Source: Sphingomonas sp. Leaf9
Lineage (GTDB): Bacteria > Pseudomonadota > Alphaproteobacteria > Sphingomonadales > Sphingomonadaceae
Assembly (NCBI RefSeq): GCF_001421355.1
Contig: NZ_LMKC01000001.1
Coordinates: 310,001 to 374,000 of the forward strand
Reading direction: 5' to 3'
DNA: 64,000 nucleotides
This document shows positions 52,013-62,163 of the stretch, in pieces (within the stretch, counting starts at the first letter, position 1; the number at the start of each line of letters is the position of its first letter). A program made the position numbers and the translations under genes. The notes beneath the pieces are model-generated. The model saw only the letters and a list, made by a program, of their open reading frames with translations, did no database searches and was not told the origin of the DNA.

Positions 52013-53296
52013 ATGGCCGAAGACGCTAAGCTGCAGGTTGCGGGCAAGGACGTCCAATTTCCGGTACGGTCGGGCACCATCGGTCCCGACGTGATCGATA
52101 TCCGCAAACTGTATGCGCAGACCGGCACCTTCACCTACGATCCGGGCTTCACCTCGACGGCCAGCTGCGACTCGGCGCTGACCTATATCGACGGTGACGA
52201 AGGCGTGCTGCTGCACCGCGGCTATCCGATCGGGCAGCTGGCCGAAGAGTCGAGCTTCATGGAGGTCGCCTATCTGCTGCTGAACGGCGAGTTGCCCTCG
52301 GGCGACGAGCTGACCAAGTTCACCGGCACGATCACGCGCCACACCATGCTGCACGAACAGCTGGCCGGCTTCTATCGCGGCTTCCGTCGCGACGCGCACC
52401 CGATGGCGGTGATGTGCGGCGTCGTCGGCGCGCTGTCGGCCTTTTACCACGATTCGACCGACATCACCGATCCGCACCAGCGGATGGTCGCGTCGCATCG
52501 CCTGATCGCGAAGATGCCGACGATCGCCGCCATGGCGTATAAGTATAGCGTGGGGCAGCCGTTCATCTATCCGAAGAACGACCTGAGCTACACCGGCAAC
52601 TTCCTGCGCATGACCTTCGGTGTCCCGGCCGAGGAATATGAAGTGAACCCGGTCGTCGAAAAGGCGCTGGACCGCATCTTCATTCTGCACGCCGACCACG
52701 AACAGAACGCGTCGACCTCGACCGTGCGTCTGGCCGGTTCGTCGGGCGCCAATCCGTTCGCGTGCATCGCGGCGGGCATCGCCTGCCTGTGGGGTCCGGC
52801 GCATGGCGGCGCGAACGAAGCCGCGCTCAACATGCTGCGTGAGATCGGCACGCCCGATCGCATCCCGGAATATATCGCCCGTGCCAAGAACAAGGACGAT
52901 CCCTTCCGCCTGATGGGCTTCGGTCACCGCGTGTACAAGAACTACGATCCGCGCGCGACCGTGATGCAGAAGACGGTGCGCGAAGTGTTCGATTCGCTCG
53001 GCGTCAACGACCCCGTGTTCGAAACTGCGCTGCAGCTGGAGGAAATTGCGCTCAACGACGATTACTTCCGCGAGAAAAAGCTGTTTCCGAACGTCGATTT
53101 CTATTCGGGCGTCATCCTGTCGGCGATCGGGTTCCCGACCACGATGTTCACCGCGCTGTTCGCCCTTGCCCGCACCGTCGGCTGGGTCGCGCAGTGGAAC
53201 GAGATGATCTCGGACCCCGAGCAGAAGATCGGCCGTCCGCGTCAGCTCTATACCGGTCCGACGCAGCGCGATTACGTGCCCGTGGGTCAGCGCTGA
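52013..53296 (+). CDS. gltA: Citrate synthase
   Basis: A 427-residue type II (hexameric) citrate synthase, condensing acetyl-CoA and oxaloacetate. Catalytic histidines are in [12 protein letters not shown] and [14 protein letters not shown], and the catalytic aspartate is in [13 protein letters not shown]. The N-terminal domain with [20 protein letters not shown] is that of the NADH-sensitive Gram-negative form. An AGGAGA site precedes the ATG. It lies directly downstream of gltX and is probably in the same transcript. Confidence 0.97.
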   Translation: MAEDAKLQVAGKDVQFPVRSGTIGPDVIDIRKLYAQTGTFTYDPGFTSTASCDSALTYIDGDEGVLLHRGYPIGQLAEESSFMEVAYLLLNGELPSGDELTKFTGTITRHTMLHEQLAGFYRGFRRDAHPMAVMCGVVGALSAFYHDSTDITDPHQRMVASHRLIAKMPTIAAMAYKYSVGQPFIYPKNDLSYTGNFLRMTFGVPAEEYEVNPVVEKALDRIFILHADHEQNASTSTVRLAGSSGANPFACIAAGIACLWGPAHGGANEAALNMLREIGTPDRIPEYIARAKNKDDPFRLMGFGHRVYKNYDPRATVMQKTVREVFDSLGVNDPVFETALQLEEIALNDDYFREKKLFPNVDFYSGVILSAIGFPTTMFTALFALARTVGWVAQWNEMISDPEQKIGRPRQLYTGPTQRDYVPVGQR

Positions 53297-53297
53297 G

Positions 53298-53504
53298 ATG
53301 CGCATCGTCCGACGCACGCTGATGATCGTTGGCGCGATCCTCGCGTTCGTCGGACTGTTCTGGCTGGGTCAGGGGATGGGTGTCATCCGCTGGCCCGCCA
53401 GTTCGTTCATGATCGACCAGTATCTGTGGGTCGTGACCGGATCGGTGGTCGGTGCGCTCGGCCTGTTGCTGGTCCTGATCGCGCGCCGCCTGCCGCGCCG
53501 TTGA
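53298..53504 (+). CDS. Small two-helix membrane protein
   Basis: A 68-residue protein starting one base after the gltA stop. Two hydrophobic helices are obvious (MIVGAILAFVGLFWLGQGMG and VTGSVVGALGLLLVLIARR) with basic ends. It is probably co-translated with gltA. No family was recognised; its position and composition make it a credible gene of unknown role. Confidence 0.65.
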   Translation: MRIVRRTLMIVGAILAFVGLFWLGQGMGVIRWPASSFMIDQYLWVVTGSVVGALGLLLVLIARRLPRR

Positions 53505-53790
53505 TCGGCCGGCCCCGAGTCGCGGGCTGAATCAAGTTCAGCCGAAATCGATTGCGCCCCGGAAATTTTGCGGCGCGCCTGATTAATTTCGACGTGCTCC
53601 CGCCAGTCCAACTGGTGCGACACGCGACCTGCCGCGCGGCCCATTTGCGCAAGGCATGGTTAATGCTGGCAATTTTGTCGGCGCGCATTTTGCGCCATCC
53701 ACGGCACCCGTCCGTGCTCCAAACACCGCACTTAAATCGATATTAAGCGCTGTGTGCGACGTAGACCCTGTTCCTTGGGGTCGAAATCGT
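53505..53790. other. Intergenic region upstream of the chemotaxis operon
   Basis: A 286-base gap with several AT-rich pockets (GATTAATTTCG, GGTTAATGC, TTAAATCGATATTAA). It should contain the terminator of the gltA transcript and the promoter of the chemotaxis operon. No hairpin with a U-tract is evident. A CtrA-type box is annotated separately. Confidence 0.5.
53732..53746 (+). promoter_or_regulatory. CtrA box upstream of the chemotaxis operon
   Basis: TTAA-ATCGATA-TTAA matches the full CtrA consensus TTAA-N7-TTAA and lies 45 bases before the STAS gene ATG. CtrA controls motility and chemotaxis genes in many Alphaproteobacteria, so direct control of the operon is likely. Confidence 0.6.
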
Positions 53791-54099
53791 ATGACGTCTA
53801 CCTTCTCCCTTCCCGATGCGCTGAGCATGACCACGGTCGCCGCCGTGGCCGACGACCTGCGCGCATTGCCGCTGGACGGCGATGTCGTGCTCGACGTCTC
53901 GGCCCTCGCCGCACCTGATCTCAGCGTCGTGCAGCTCATCCACAGCCTTCGCCTCGAAGCCGGCGCGCAGGGCGGCGACGTCCGCCTGTCCGCCCCGGCC
54001 GGCGAAGCGCTGACCGCCCTTCTTCACCGCGCCGGCTTCAGCGACGCGATGACCCCCGACGACAATGCCTTCTGGTTCCACGGAGTCCCGCTACAATGA
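53791..54099 (+). CDS. STAS-domain protein of the chemosensory operon
   Basis: A 102-residue protein with a single STAS (anti-sigma-antagonist-like) fold. Typical features are the strand DVVLDVSALAAPDLSVVQLI, with serine at the position of the phosphorylatable residue, the helix HSLRLEAGAQGG and VRLSAPAGEALTALL. Small STAS proteins head che clusters in several bacteria and may modulate the signalling array. The stop overlaps cheY as ATGA. Upstream codons in the frame do not resemble the fold, so this ATG was chosen. Confidence 0.85.
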   Translation: MTSTFSLPDALSMTTVAAVADDLRALPLDGDVVLDVSALAAPDLSVVQLIHSLRLEAGAQGGDVRLSAPAGEALTALLHRAGFSDAMTPDDNAFWFHGVPLQ

Positions 54100-54464
54100 C
54101 CGCTTCCATTCTCGCCGTCGATGATTCCGCCAGCCTGCGCATGGCGATCCGTATCGCGCTGACCGGTGCCGGCTATACCGTGACCGAGGCCGGCGACGGG
54201 GTAGAGGGTCTGGCAAAGGCCACGTCGACGAAGTTCGACATGATCGTCACCGACCTGAACATGCCGAACATGGACGGCCTCGCCATGATCCGCGAACTGC
54301 GCAAGCAGCCCGCGCAGGCCGGCGTGCCGATCATCTTCCTGACGACCGAGTCCGACCCGGAAATGAAGAACCAGGCCAAGGCCGCCGGTGCGACCGGCTG
54401 GCTGGTCAAGCCGTTCGTGCCGGACCAGCTGGTGAAGGTCGCGCGCAAGGTGCTGGGCCGGTGA
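54096..54464 (+). CDS. cheY: Chemotaxis response regulator CheY
   Basis: A 122-residue single-domain receiver. The acidic pair is in LAVDDSAS, the phosphoacceptor is Asp53 in VTDLNMPNMDG, the switch threonine is in IIFLTTESD, and the lysine is in WLVKPFVP. As a lone receiver next to cheA it would carry the signal to the flagellar motor or act as a phosphate sink. Four-base overlaps join it to the STAS gene and cheA. Confidence 0.94.
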   Translation: MTASILAVDDSASLRMAIRIALTGAGYTVTEAGDGVEGLAKATSTKFDMIVTDLNMPNMDGLAMIRELRKQPAQAGVPIIFLTTESDPEMKNQAKAAGATGWLVKPFVPDQLVKVARKVLGR

Positions 54465-56440
54465 GCGGCGACGATCCGATCGCCGCCTTTCGCGTGGAGG
54501 CGGGCGAGGTCCTCGATGCCGTCGAACAGGGGCTGCTCGACCTCGGCCATGACCTTGGCAATGTCGATCTGGTCAACGCCGTGTTTCGCGGGCTGCACAC
54601 GCTGAAGGGTTCGGGCGCGATGTTCGGCTTCGACGCGCTCGCCGGCTTCACCCACCACTGCGAAACCGCGTTCGACCGGGTGCGCAAGGGGCAGGTCCCG
54701 GCGACCGCCGCCCTCGTCTCGGTGATCCTATCGGCGCAGGACCATATGCGCGCGCTGGTCGACGGCGATGCGCCGAGGGCGGAGGGCAACGCGATCCTCG
54801 CCCGGCTGCAGGCCGCGATCGACGAAGCGTCGGGCGCCACCCCCGCCGCCCCCACCGCGCCGGTTACTGCGAAGCGCACCGGTTGGCAGGTGTCGTTCAA
54901 GCTGCCGGTCGATGCGATGGCCAACGGCACCAACCCGCTGATGCTGCTCGACGAGCTGCGCGAGCTGGGCGAGGCGACCATCGCCGCGCGCACCGACGCC
55001 ATCCCGCCGCTGTCGCAGCTGGTACCGACCGAATGCCATGTCGGCTGGGACGTGACCCTGATCGGCGACATCAAGCGCGACGATATCGAGGACGTGTTCA
55101 TCTTCGTGATGGACGACATGGAACTGACCATCGAACCGCTTGCGGTCGATGCGGAAGACGCACCCGCCGTCGCAGCGCCGATCGTCGTCGCGGAAGAACC
55201 CGTAATGGCAGTGCCCACCGCCGCACCGACCACCGACGGCCCCGCCGCCCGATCGACCGCCAAGGCGGAAGAAAGCGTCCGCGTGCCTGCAGGTCGGCTC
55301 GACGCGCTGATGGACCGGGTGGGCGAGCTGGTGATCGCGCAAAGCCGCCTGTCGCAGCTGGCCCATCGCGGGCAGGACCTGGTGCTGCGCTCGGTCTCCG
55401 AAGAAATCGAACGGCTGGCGGGGGAACTGCGCGAGACCATGATGGTGCTGCGCATGGTCCCGGTCGGTTCGCTCTTCTCGCGCTTCCGCCGCCTGATCCA
55501 CGACCTGTCGCGCGACACCGGCAAGACGATCGAGTTCGAAACCGAAGGCGAGGCGACCGAAGTCGACAAGACCGTGATCGAACGCCTGTTCGACCCGATG
55601 GTCCACCTGATCCGCAACAGCTGCGACCACGGGCTGGAGACGCCGGACGACCGCGCCGCCGTCGGTAAGCCCGCCGCCGGCACCGTCCGCCTGGCGGCGC
55701 ATCAGGCCGGGGGTGAGGTCGTCATCACCATCCGCGACGACGGCCGGGGCATCAACCGCGCCCGCGTGCGGGCGAAGGCAGAGGCAAACGGCCTGATCCA
55801 GCCCGACCAGGCGCTGAGCGACCATGACCTGCTGCAGATGATCTTCGCGCCTGGTTTCTCGACCGCGGCGACCGTCACCAACCTGTCGGGCCGGGGGGTC
55901 GGCATGGACGTGGTGAAGCGCACGATCGAAGGGTTGCGCGGGTCGATCGACGTCCAGTCGACCGAGGGCGAGGGATCGTTGATCGCGCTGCGCATTCCGC
56001 TGACGCTGGCGATCATCGACGGCCTGCTCGTGCGGGTCGGCACCGGCCGTTACGTCATTCCGCTGACCGCGGTCGAGGAATGCATCGAGCTGTCGCTGGA
56101 GGACGACCTGCGCCATCGCGGCCGCAGCCTCATCACGTTGCGTGAAAAGCTGGTGCCGTTCCTGCGCCTGCGCGAAATGTTCGCCACCGACACCCGGCCT
56201 GATCCGTTCCAGAAGATCGTGGTCGTCGCCACGCCGCAGGGGCGCGTCGGGCTGGTCGTCGATCAGATCATCGGCAACCACCAGACCGTCATCAAGCCGA
56301 TGTCGGCGCTGCATCAAGGTGCCGCGACCTTTGCCGGCGCAACGATCCTCGGCGACGGCGAGGTCGCGCTGATCCTCGACATCGCCCAGCTGATCGCGCT
56401 CGGCCAACCGCATGAGGAGACGCTACGTGCAGCCGGATAA
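54461..56440 (+). CDS. cheA: Chemotaxis histidine kinase CheA
   Basis: A 659-residue kinase. P1 has the phospho-accepting His46 in LHTLKGSGAMFGF. A P2-like linker domain (about 145-240) contains MLLDELRELGEATI. P3 follows with RLDALMDRVGELVIAQSRL. The P4 ATPase has the N box LIRNSCDHGLETPDD, G1 IRDDGRGIN and G2 GRGVGMDVVKR. P5 is CheW-like and contains the segment LVVDQIIGNHQTVIKP. All catalytic boxes are intact. It starts with GTG overlapping the cheY stop. It is the core kinase of this array. Confidence 0.96.
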   Translation: MSGDDPIAAFRVEAGEVLDAVEQGLLDLGHDLGNVDLVNAVFRGLHTLKGSGAMFGFDALAGFTHHCETAFDRVRKGQVPATAALVSVILSAQDHMRALVDGDAPRAEGNAILARLQAAIDEASGATPAAPTAPVTAKRTGWQVSFKLPVDAMANGTNPLMLLDELRELGEATIAARTDAIPPLSQLVPTECHVGWDVTLIGDIKRDDIEDVFIFVMDDMELTIEPLAVDAEDAPAVAAPIVVAEEPVMAVPTAAPTTDGPAARSTAKAEESVRVPAGRLDALMDRVGELVIAQSRLSQLAHRGQDLVLRSVSEEIERLAGELRETMMVLRMVPVGSLFSRFRRLIHDLSRDTGKTIEFETEGEATEVDKTVIERLFDPMVHLIRNSCDHGLETPDDRAAVGKPAAGTVRLAAHQAGGEVVITIRDDGRGINRARVRAKAEANGLIQPDQALSDHDLLQMIFAPGFSTAATVTNLSGRGVGMDVVKRTIEGLRGSIDVQSTEGEGSLIALRIPLTLAIIDGLLVRVGTGRYVIPLTAVEECIELSLEDDLRHRGRSLITLREKLVPFLRLREMFATDTRPDPFQKIVVVATPQGRVGLVVDQIIGNHQTVIKPMSALHQGAATFAGATILGDGEVALILDIAQLIALGQPHEETLRAAG

Positions 56441-56942
56441 CGTGCAATCGGCCACCGTGCCGTGGAATCAGGATCGCCAGCTGGAGGTCCTCGTCTTTGA
56501 CCTTGGCGGGCAGAGCTTTGCACTGGAAGCGGTGCTGGTCCGCGAAATCCTCGACATGATGCCCGAAACCCGGGTGCCCGGCGCACCGCCGCTGGTCGGC
56601 CATGTCGTGAATTTCCGGGGGCGGATCATCCCGCTCGCCAATCTGCATCTCGCCTTCGGCATGGACCTGCCCACGACGACGCCCGACAGCCGGATCGTCG
56701 TGATCGAAATCGAGCTGAACGGCGAGGCGATGATGGTCGGCCTGCGCACCGACAAGGTGCACGAAGTCGCCACGTTCGATGCGGCCACCAGCGAGGGGGC
56801 ACCCGTCGTCGGGCTGCGCTGGCGCCGGGACTATGTGCGGACGCTGGTCCGGCATGGCGACGATATCGTGGTGCTGCCCGATCTGGACGCCATTTTCCAG
56901 ACGATTGCCCGCCGCGACCTGGCGGCGGCAGCCATCAACTAA
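56427..56942 (+). CDS. cheW: Chemotaxis coupling protein CheW (first copy)
   Basis: A 171-residue CheW, the adaptor between receptors and CheA. The fold shows LEVLVFDLGGQSFALEAVLVREIL, the loop VPGAPPLVGHVVNFRGRIIPLANL with the conserved NxRG motif, and a C-terminal VGLRTDKVHEVATF. The GTG at 56427 is preferred because GAGGAG lies six to seven bases before it. An ATG at 56412 is also in frame but lacks spacing. It overlaps the end of cheA. Confidence 0.92.
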   Translation: MQPDNVQSATVPWNQDRQLEVLVFDLGGQSFALEAVLVREILDMMPETRVPGAPPLVGHVVNFRGRIIPLANLHLAFGMDLPTTTPDSRIVVIEIELNGEAMMVGLRTDKVHEVATFDAATSEGAPVVGLRWRRDYVRTLVRHGDDIVVLPDLDAIFQTIARRDLAAAAIN

Positions 56943-56963
56943 CCATCCGGGGGGGATCAACAT

Positions 56964-58760
56964 ATGCGTGCAACGATAAAAATGAAACTTGCCGTCACGT
57001 TCGGGGTCGTGCTGGCGCTGCTGGCGGGCATCGTCGCGCTCAGCATGACGAAGATGTCGGCCATGAACACGAATATCGTCGAGGTCATCGACGGGCCAGC
57101 CGCACGACAGGTGCGCAATCTCACCATCAAGGTGAAGATGAATGAAATGCTGCGCCTCGAAAAGAACATGGCACTGACCAGCGACGCCAACTTTACGAAG
57201 CAGCTCGACCAGGAGTCGCTGGCGAAGGCTGCGGAACTCGACCAGCTCATTTCCATCGCCGCCCAGAATTCCACCGAACAATCGAAAGGCGATTGGGCGA
57301 GCCTGAGCGCCGCCTGGGCCGAATATAAGGGCGTCAACCAGCAGATTCGGACGTACGCACTGGCCAATGACAATGCCCAGGCCGCATCGCTGACGCTCAC
57401 CAAGTCGCGCGACCTGATGAAGAAGATGTCGCAATCCATCGATACGCTGGTCGAACGCAGCAACGTGCGGATGGCGGAATCGAAAGAAGCGACTGCCGCC
57501 GAATATGCCGCTGCGCGCAACCTGGTGCTGACCGTCGCCATTGCCGCAATGCTGATCGCCATCGGCGGTGCGCTGTGGATCAGCATGATCGTGTCGAAGG
57601 GGCTGAAGCGGGTCGGCGTCGCGCTGGACGCGGTGGCGATCGGTGATCTCGACCAGGAAGTAACCGTCACCAGCAACGACGAGATCAAGGATCTGGTCGA
57701 CACGGTGAATCGCATGACGGTCGCGCTGCGCAAGTCGGCGGTACTGGCCGATACGATCGCACAGGGCGACCTGACCGTCGATCACAGCCCTGCGTCGGAC
57801 AAGGACAAGCTCGGCCACGCGCTGGTGTCGATGGTCGAGCGGCTGCGCGGCGTGGTCGGCGATGCGACCGGCGCGGCGAACAACGTCGCCGCCGGCAGCC
57901 AGGAACTGTCCGCATCGTCCGAACAGGTGTCGCAGGGCGCGACCGAACAGGCCGCCGCTGCCGAGGAAGCCTCGGCATCGATGGAGCAGATGGCTGCCAA
58001 CATCAAACAGAACGCCGACAACGCCGCCCAGACCGAAAAGATCGCGCGCCAGTCTTCGAAGGATGCCGAAGCGAGCGGCGTCGCGGTGGACAAGGCCGTC
58101 GTTGCGATGCGCACCATCGCCCAGAAGATCGGCATCGTGCAGGAAATCGCGCGGCAGACCGACCTGCTGGCGCTGAACGCCGCAGTTGAGGCGGCCCGTG
58201 CCGGCGAACATGGTCGCGGCTTTGCGGTGGTCGCATCCGAAGTGCGCAAGCTTGCCGAGCGCAGCCAGACCGCCGCTGCCGAAATCAGCGCGGTGTCGGG
58301 CGACACGGTGCAGGCCGCCGCACAGGCCGGCGAGATGCTGACCAAGCTGGTCCCCGACATCCGTCGTACTGCCGAACTGGTGTCGGAAATCAGCGCTGCC
58401 TGCCGTGAACAGGATATCGGCGCGAGCCAGATCAACCAGGCACTGCAACAGCTCGACACCGTGACGCAGCAGAATGCATCGGCGTCGGAACAGATCACCT
58501 CGACCTCCGAGGAACTGGCCGGACAGGCGAACGAGCTGCAGCAGAGCATCGCCTTCTTCCGCGTGGAACAGACCCATCACGCCCGCAAGCCGGCCGCGAC
58601 GCGCAAGCCGACAGCCCGCGCCAAGGCACCGGCCGCCGCGCCACGTCCGAAGGTGAACACGATCGCCGACCAGCAGAACCGCGTCCGCGGCTTCGCCCTC
58701 GACCTGTCGCAGGGCGGGCCGGACAGCGACGACGCCGCATTTGGAGCAGCAGCAGCATGA
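56964..58760 (+). CDS. Transmembrane methyl-accepting chemotaxis protein
   Basis: A 598-residue receptor. TM1 spans about residues 7-27 and TM2 about 186-210, enclosing a helical periplasmic domain of the four-helix-bundle kind. A HAMP domain follows, then a long signalling hairpin with tip [20 protein letters not shown] and [13 protein letters not shown]. The last 35 residues form a proline- and lysine-rich linker ending in [13 protein letters not shown] plus an acidic stretch; a nearly identical tail ends the second receptor. The signalling module is very similar to that receptor's. The stop overlaps the second cheW. Confidence 0.94.
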   Translation: MRATIKMKLAVTFGVVLALLAGIVALSMTKMSAMNTNIVEVIDGPAARQVRNLTIKVKMNEMLRLEKNMALTSDANFTKQLDQESLAKAAELDQLISIAAQNSTEQSKGDWASLSAAWAEYKGVNQQIRTYALANDNAQAASLTLTKSRDLMKKMSQSIDTLVERSNVRMAESKEATAAEYAAARNLVLTVAIAAMLIAIGGALWISMIVSKGLKRVGVALDAVAIGDLDQEVTVTSNDEIKDLVDTVNRMTVALRKSAVLADTIAQGDLTVDHSPASDKDKLGHALVSMVERLRGVVGDATGAANNVAAGSQELSASSEQVSQGATEQAAAAEEASASMEQMAANIKQNADNAAQTEKIARQSSKDAEASGVAVDKAVVAMRTIAQKIGIVQEIARQTDLLALNAAVEAARAGEHGRGFAVVASEVRKLAERSQTAAAEISAVSGDTVQAAAQAGEMLTKLVPDIRRTAELVSEISAACREQDIGASQINQALQQLDTVTQQNASASEQITSTSEELAGQANELQQSIAFFRVEQTHHARKPAATRKPTARAKAPAAAPRPKVNTIADQQNRVRGFALDLSQGGPDSDDAAFGAAAA

Positions 58761-59236
58761 CCGATACTACACCGATGCAGGTCGTTACCTTCGGCCTGGG
58801 CGACGAAGTGTTCGCCGTGCCGGTGACCATGGTTCGCGAAATCCTCGACTATCGCCCCGCCTTTCGCGTGCCGAACGGCCCGGCGTGGATGCTCGGCATC
58901 ACCGACGTCCGGGGACAGGGCGTACCGATGATCGACCTCCGGATGCGGCTTGGCCTGACGCCGGTCGAACCGACGCTGGCCACCCGCGTGCTGATCGTCG
59001 ACGTGGTGCTGGCCGACCGCATGCTCTCGCTGGGGCTGGTGGTCGACCGGGTGATCGCGGTCGCCAGTTTCGAACGCGACCGGCTGGAATCCGCGCCCGA
59101 TATCGGGCTGCGCTGGCGATCCAATTATATCGCCGGCGTGGTGCGCGAACCGGACGGCTTCGTCGTGGTGATCGACGCTGCGGAGGTCTTCTCCAACGAC
59201 GACTCCGCGATCGAGACCATCGCCGCCGCCGCCTGA
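58757..59236 (+). CDS. cheW: Chemotaxis coupling protein CheW (second copy)
   Basis: A 159-residue CheW paralogue placed between the two receptors. It has [20 protein letters not shown] and [10 protein letters not shown], then [15 protein letters not shown], which is the conserved coupling loop, and [13 protein letters not shown]. It is clearly diverged from the first copy in the operon, suggesting each receptor may have its own coupling protein. It overlaps the preceding receptor stop as ATGA. Confidence 0.93.
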   Translation: MTDTTPMQVVTFGLGDEVFAVPVTMVREILDYRPAFRVPNGPAWMLGITDVRGQGVPMIDLRMRLGLTPVEPTLATRVLIVDVVLADRMLSLGLVVDRVIAVASFERDRLESAPDIGLRWRSNYIAGVVREPDGFVVVIDAAEVFSNDDSAIETIAAAA

Positions 59237-59245
59237 CCCCCCTTC

Positions 59246-59280
59246 GCCGCGTCGCACCCGGCGGCGGGATGCGACGCGGC
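59246..59280. other. Perfect hairpin between cheW and the soluble receptor
   Basis: GCCGCGTCGCA (59246-59256) and TGCGACGCGGC (59270-59280) form an 11-base-pair stem whose loop contains a further CCC/GGG pairing. There is no U-tract. It lies in the 88-base gap and could be an mRNA stabiliser or processing site that sets receptor levels. Confidence 0.5.
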
Positions 59281-59324
59281 CATCGATCCGCCGCTGGCCA
59301 AAACAAGAAAAGAGGATGTCCGTC

Positions 59325-61241
59325 ATGTCGATGCTGTCGCAGTTCAAACGCACCTCCCGGCCCGGCGCGGCGATCGCCGAAATCCACGCGCTTACCCGGT
59401 CGATCGCCGCCGGCGACCTGTCGCAGCGACTGCGCGAGGATATGGCGACCGACGAGGCGCGCGACCTGCTGGCGGCGGTCAACGCCCTGCTCGACACCGC
59501 ACTGGCGCCGGTCGGCCAGCTCGACGCGGCGATGGCGCATGTCGTGGCCGAACATGATCGTGGCGAGATCGACGTCCTGCTGGCACCCGACAGCCTTCCC
59601 GGCGATGTCGGGCGGATCGCGGGCCAGGTGAACCGGCTGGTCGGATCGCATATCGATACGAAGAAGGCGGCGATGGGCTGCATCCGCGAACTGGCCAACG
59701 GTCATTTCGACGCACCCTTCGCGCAACTGCCCGGCAAGAAGGCGTTCCTGAACGACACGATCGAAACGCTGCGCGGCAATCTGCGCACGCTGATCGCCGA
59801 GATGAACCACATGTCGGACGAACATGATCGCGGCGACATCGACGTCGTGGTCGCCGTCGACAAATTCCCCGGCGATTTCCGGACCATGGCGGCCGGTATC
59901 AACACGATGGTCGCCGGCCATATCGCGGTGAAGAAAAAGGCGATGGCCTGTCTCAAGGCGTTCGGCGAAGGCGATTTCGACGCAACGCTCGAACCCTTCC
60001 CCGGCAAGAAGGCGTTCATCAACGACACCATCGAAACGCTGCGCGCAAATTTCCGACAGATTTCGGGCGAGATCCAGCGCCTGATCGGTGCGGCGACCGA
60101 CGGCCGCCTGACCGAACGCGGCGACGCGGCCCGGTTCGCCGGCGACTATGCGGCGATGGTCGCGGGGATCAACGGGATGCTCGACGCGATCCTCCTGCCG
60201 ATCGCCGAGGGGAACCGCGTGCTCGATCGCGTCAGCACCGGCGACCTGACCAGCCGGGTCGAGATCGCCTGCGACGGCGATCACCAGCGGATGAAGGACG
60301 CGATCAACCGCCTCGTCGACAATCTGTCGAAATTCGCGAACGAGGTCGCATCCGCCTCCGACCAGGTCGCCGCCGGCAGCCAGCAGCTCTCGTCCTCGTC
60401 CGATCAGGTGAGCGAAGGGGCGAGCGAACAGGCCGCCGCCGCCGAGGAAGCCTCCGCTTCGATGGAGGAAATGGCCGCCAACATCAAACAGAACGCCGAC
60501 AATGCCGCGCAGACCGAAAAGATCGCGCGCCAGTCGTCGAAGGATGCCGAGGCCAGCGGCCTCGCGGTCGACCGCGCCGTCTCCGCGATGCGCACCATCG
60601 CCGACAAGATCGGCATCGTGCAGGAGATCGCCCGCCAGACCGACCTGCTGGCGCTGAACGCCGCGGTCGAGGCGGCGCGCGCCGGCGAACATGGGCGCGG
60701 CTTCGCGGTCGTCGCCTCCGAAGTGCGCAAGCTCGCCGAACGCAGCCAGAGTGCGGCGGCCGAGATCAACGCCGTCTCGTCCGACACGGTGAAGGCCGCC
60801 GGCCAGGCGGGCGAGATGCTGACGAAGCTGGTGCCCGACATCCGCCGCACCGCCGAACTGGTGTCGGAAATCAGCGCCGCATGCCGCGAACAGGATATCG
60901 GTGCGAGCCAGATCAACCAGGCGTTGCAGCAGCTCGATTCCGTGACCCAGCAGAACGCGTCGGCATCCGAAGAGATTTCGTCGACCGCCGACGAACTGGC
61001 GGGCCAGGCGGAGGAACTGCAGGCGAGCATCGCCTTCTTCCGGCTGGCCAACGCTCCGGCGGCGGCGGCCCCCGCCGCGCCCCGTGCACCGGCCAAGGTC
61101 AAGGCGAAGAAGCCGAAGGCACCGGCCAAGGCCCGCACCGGCAGCATCGCCGACCAGCAATCCCGCGTCCGCGGCTTCGCACTCGACCTGTCGCAAGGCG
61201 GCTTCGACGACGAGGACGCAGATTTCGGCCGGGCGGCCTGA
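59325..61241 (+). CDS. Soluble poly-HAMP methyl-accepting chemotaxis protein
   Basis: A 638-residue cytoplasmic receptor with no membrane segment. It starts with a HAMP-like unit (DLSQRLRED), then two copies of a 90-residue module: EHDRGEIDV at 76 repeats as EHDRGDIDV at 166, and [14 protein letters not shown] at 138 as [14 protein letters not shown] at 228. More HAMP-like segments follow ([16 protein letters not shown]). The signalling hairpin from about 340 has tip [20 protein letters not shown]. The tail ends in [13 protein letters not shown] plus acidic residues, like the first receptor. The ATG at 59325 has AAGAGG at good spacing; one at 59316 does not. Confidence 0.92.
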   Translation: MSMLSQFKRTSRPGAAIAEIHALTRSIAAGDLSQRLREDMATDEARDLLAAVNALLDTALAPVGQLDAAMAHVVAEHDRGEIDVLLAPDSLPGDVGRIAGQVNRLVGSHIDTKKAAMGCIRELANGHFDAPFAQLPGKKAFLNDTIETLRGNLRTLIAEMNHMSDEHDRGDIDVVVAVDKFPGDFRTMAAGINTMVAGHIAVKKKAMACLKAFGEGDFDATLEPFPGKKAFINDTIETLRANFRQISGEIQRLIGAATDGRLTERGDAARFAGDYAAMVAGINGMLDAILLPIAEGNRVLDRVSTGDLTSRVEIACDGDHQRMKDAINRLVDNLSKFANEVASASDQVAAGSQQLSSSSDQVSEGASEQAAAAEEASASMEEMAANIKQNADNAAQTEKIARQSSKDAEASGLAVDRAVSAMRTIADKIGIVQEIARQTDLLALNAAVEAARAGEHGRGFAVVASEVRKLAERSQSAAAEINAVSSDTVKAAGQAGEMLTKLVPDIRRTAELVSEISAACREQDIGASQINQALQQLDSVTQQNASASEEISSTADELAGQAEELQASIAFFRLANAPAAAAPAAPRAPAKVKAKKPKAPAKARTGSIADQQSRVRGFALDLSQGGFDDEDADFGRAA

Positions 61242-61313
61242 TCGCCGCCCTGCCCCCTACCCGACCCGACGACAGGATCGTCGTCACCGCGTCGACCGAT
61301 TGGAATTCGCCTG

Positions 61314-62162
61314 ATGTCCGCACTACTCGCCCCGTCCCCCGATCAGGACCGGCTCAGCCCGCACAAGTTCGCGCGGCTGTCGGCGCTGATCTTCGACCAG
61401 ACCGGGATCAAGATGCCCGCGACCAAGGCGACGATGCTGCAGGGCCGGTTGCAGCGGCGGCTGCGCGAGGTCGGCATCGCCTCGCTCGATGCCTATTGCG
61501 ACCATCTGTTCGACGGCAGCGCCGACCCGGATGAAATGGTCCACCTCATCAATGCGGTGACGACCAACAAGACCGATTTCTTCCGTGAACCGGGCCACTT
61601 CGATTTCATGACGCAGACGGCGCTGCCGACGCTGGCCGATGCCGGCCGGCGTCGCATCCGGGCGTGGAGCGCCGCCTGCTCGACCGGGGCCGAACCCTAT
61701 ACGATGGCGATGGTGCTCGATCAGTTCGCGCAGAAGAGTGGGATCGATTACGGCATTCTCGCGACCGACATCGACACCGCCGTGCTCGAAACGGCCCGGC
61801 GTGGCATCTATCCGGCGGAACTGGTCGAACCGGTGCCGGCGATGCTCCGCCAGCGCTATGTCGCCACGTCGCGCGACCGGGATTCGAACCAGGTGCGCAT
61901 CGTGCCTGCGCTGCGCTCGGCGATCGGCTTTGCCCGGCTGAACCTGATGGATGCCCGCTATCCGGTCGGCGAACCGATGGACATCATCTTCTGCCGCAAC
62001 GTGCTGATCTATTTCGACAAGGAAACGCAGGAGCGCGTCGTCCGCCGGCTGTGCGACAATCTGCGTCCCGGCGGCTTCCTGTTCCTTGGCCATTCGGAAT
62101 CGATCGCCGGCATGGACCTGCCGGTGAAAACCGCGTCCTACACCGTCTTCACGAAGGACTGA
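61314..62162 (+). CDS. cheR: Chemotaxis protein methyltransferase CheR
   Basis: A 282-residue SAM-dependent enzyme that methylates receptor glutamates. The all-helical N-terminal domain has [17 protein letters not shown]. The Rossmann domain has [15 protein letters not shown], the SAM site [25 protein letters not shown] and [16 protein letters not shown]. The C-terminus [11 protein letters not shown] is typical. A family-style beta subdomain between the two strands would bind a receptor tail in other CheR types; its partner could be the conserved tail of the two receptors upstream. It precedes cheB by one base. Confidence 0.95.
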   Translation: MSALLAPSPDQDRLSPHKFARLSALIFDQTGIKMPATKATMLQGRLQRRLREVGIASLDAYCDHLFDGSADPDEMVHLINAVTTNKTDFFREPGHFDFMTQTALPTLADAGRRRIRAWSAACSTGAEPYTMAMVLDQFAQKSGIDYGILATDIDTAVLETARRGIYPAELVEPVPAMLRQRYVATSRDRDSNQVRIVPALRSAIGFARLNLMDARYPVGEPMDIIFCRNVLIYFDKETQERVVRRLCDNLRPGGFLFLGHSESIAGMDLPVKTASYTVFTKD

Positions 62163-62163
62163 C

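Noticed and set aside
54728..56413. 561-codon open frame opposite cheA
   Set aside because: Antisense shadow with low-complexity Arg, Asp and Gln; cheA has all kinase boxes.
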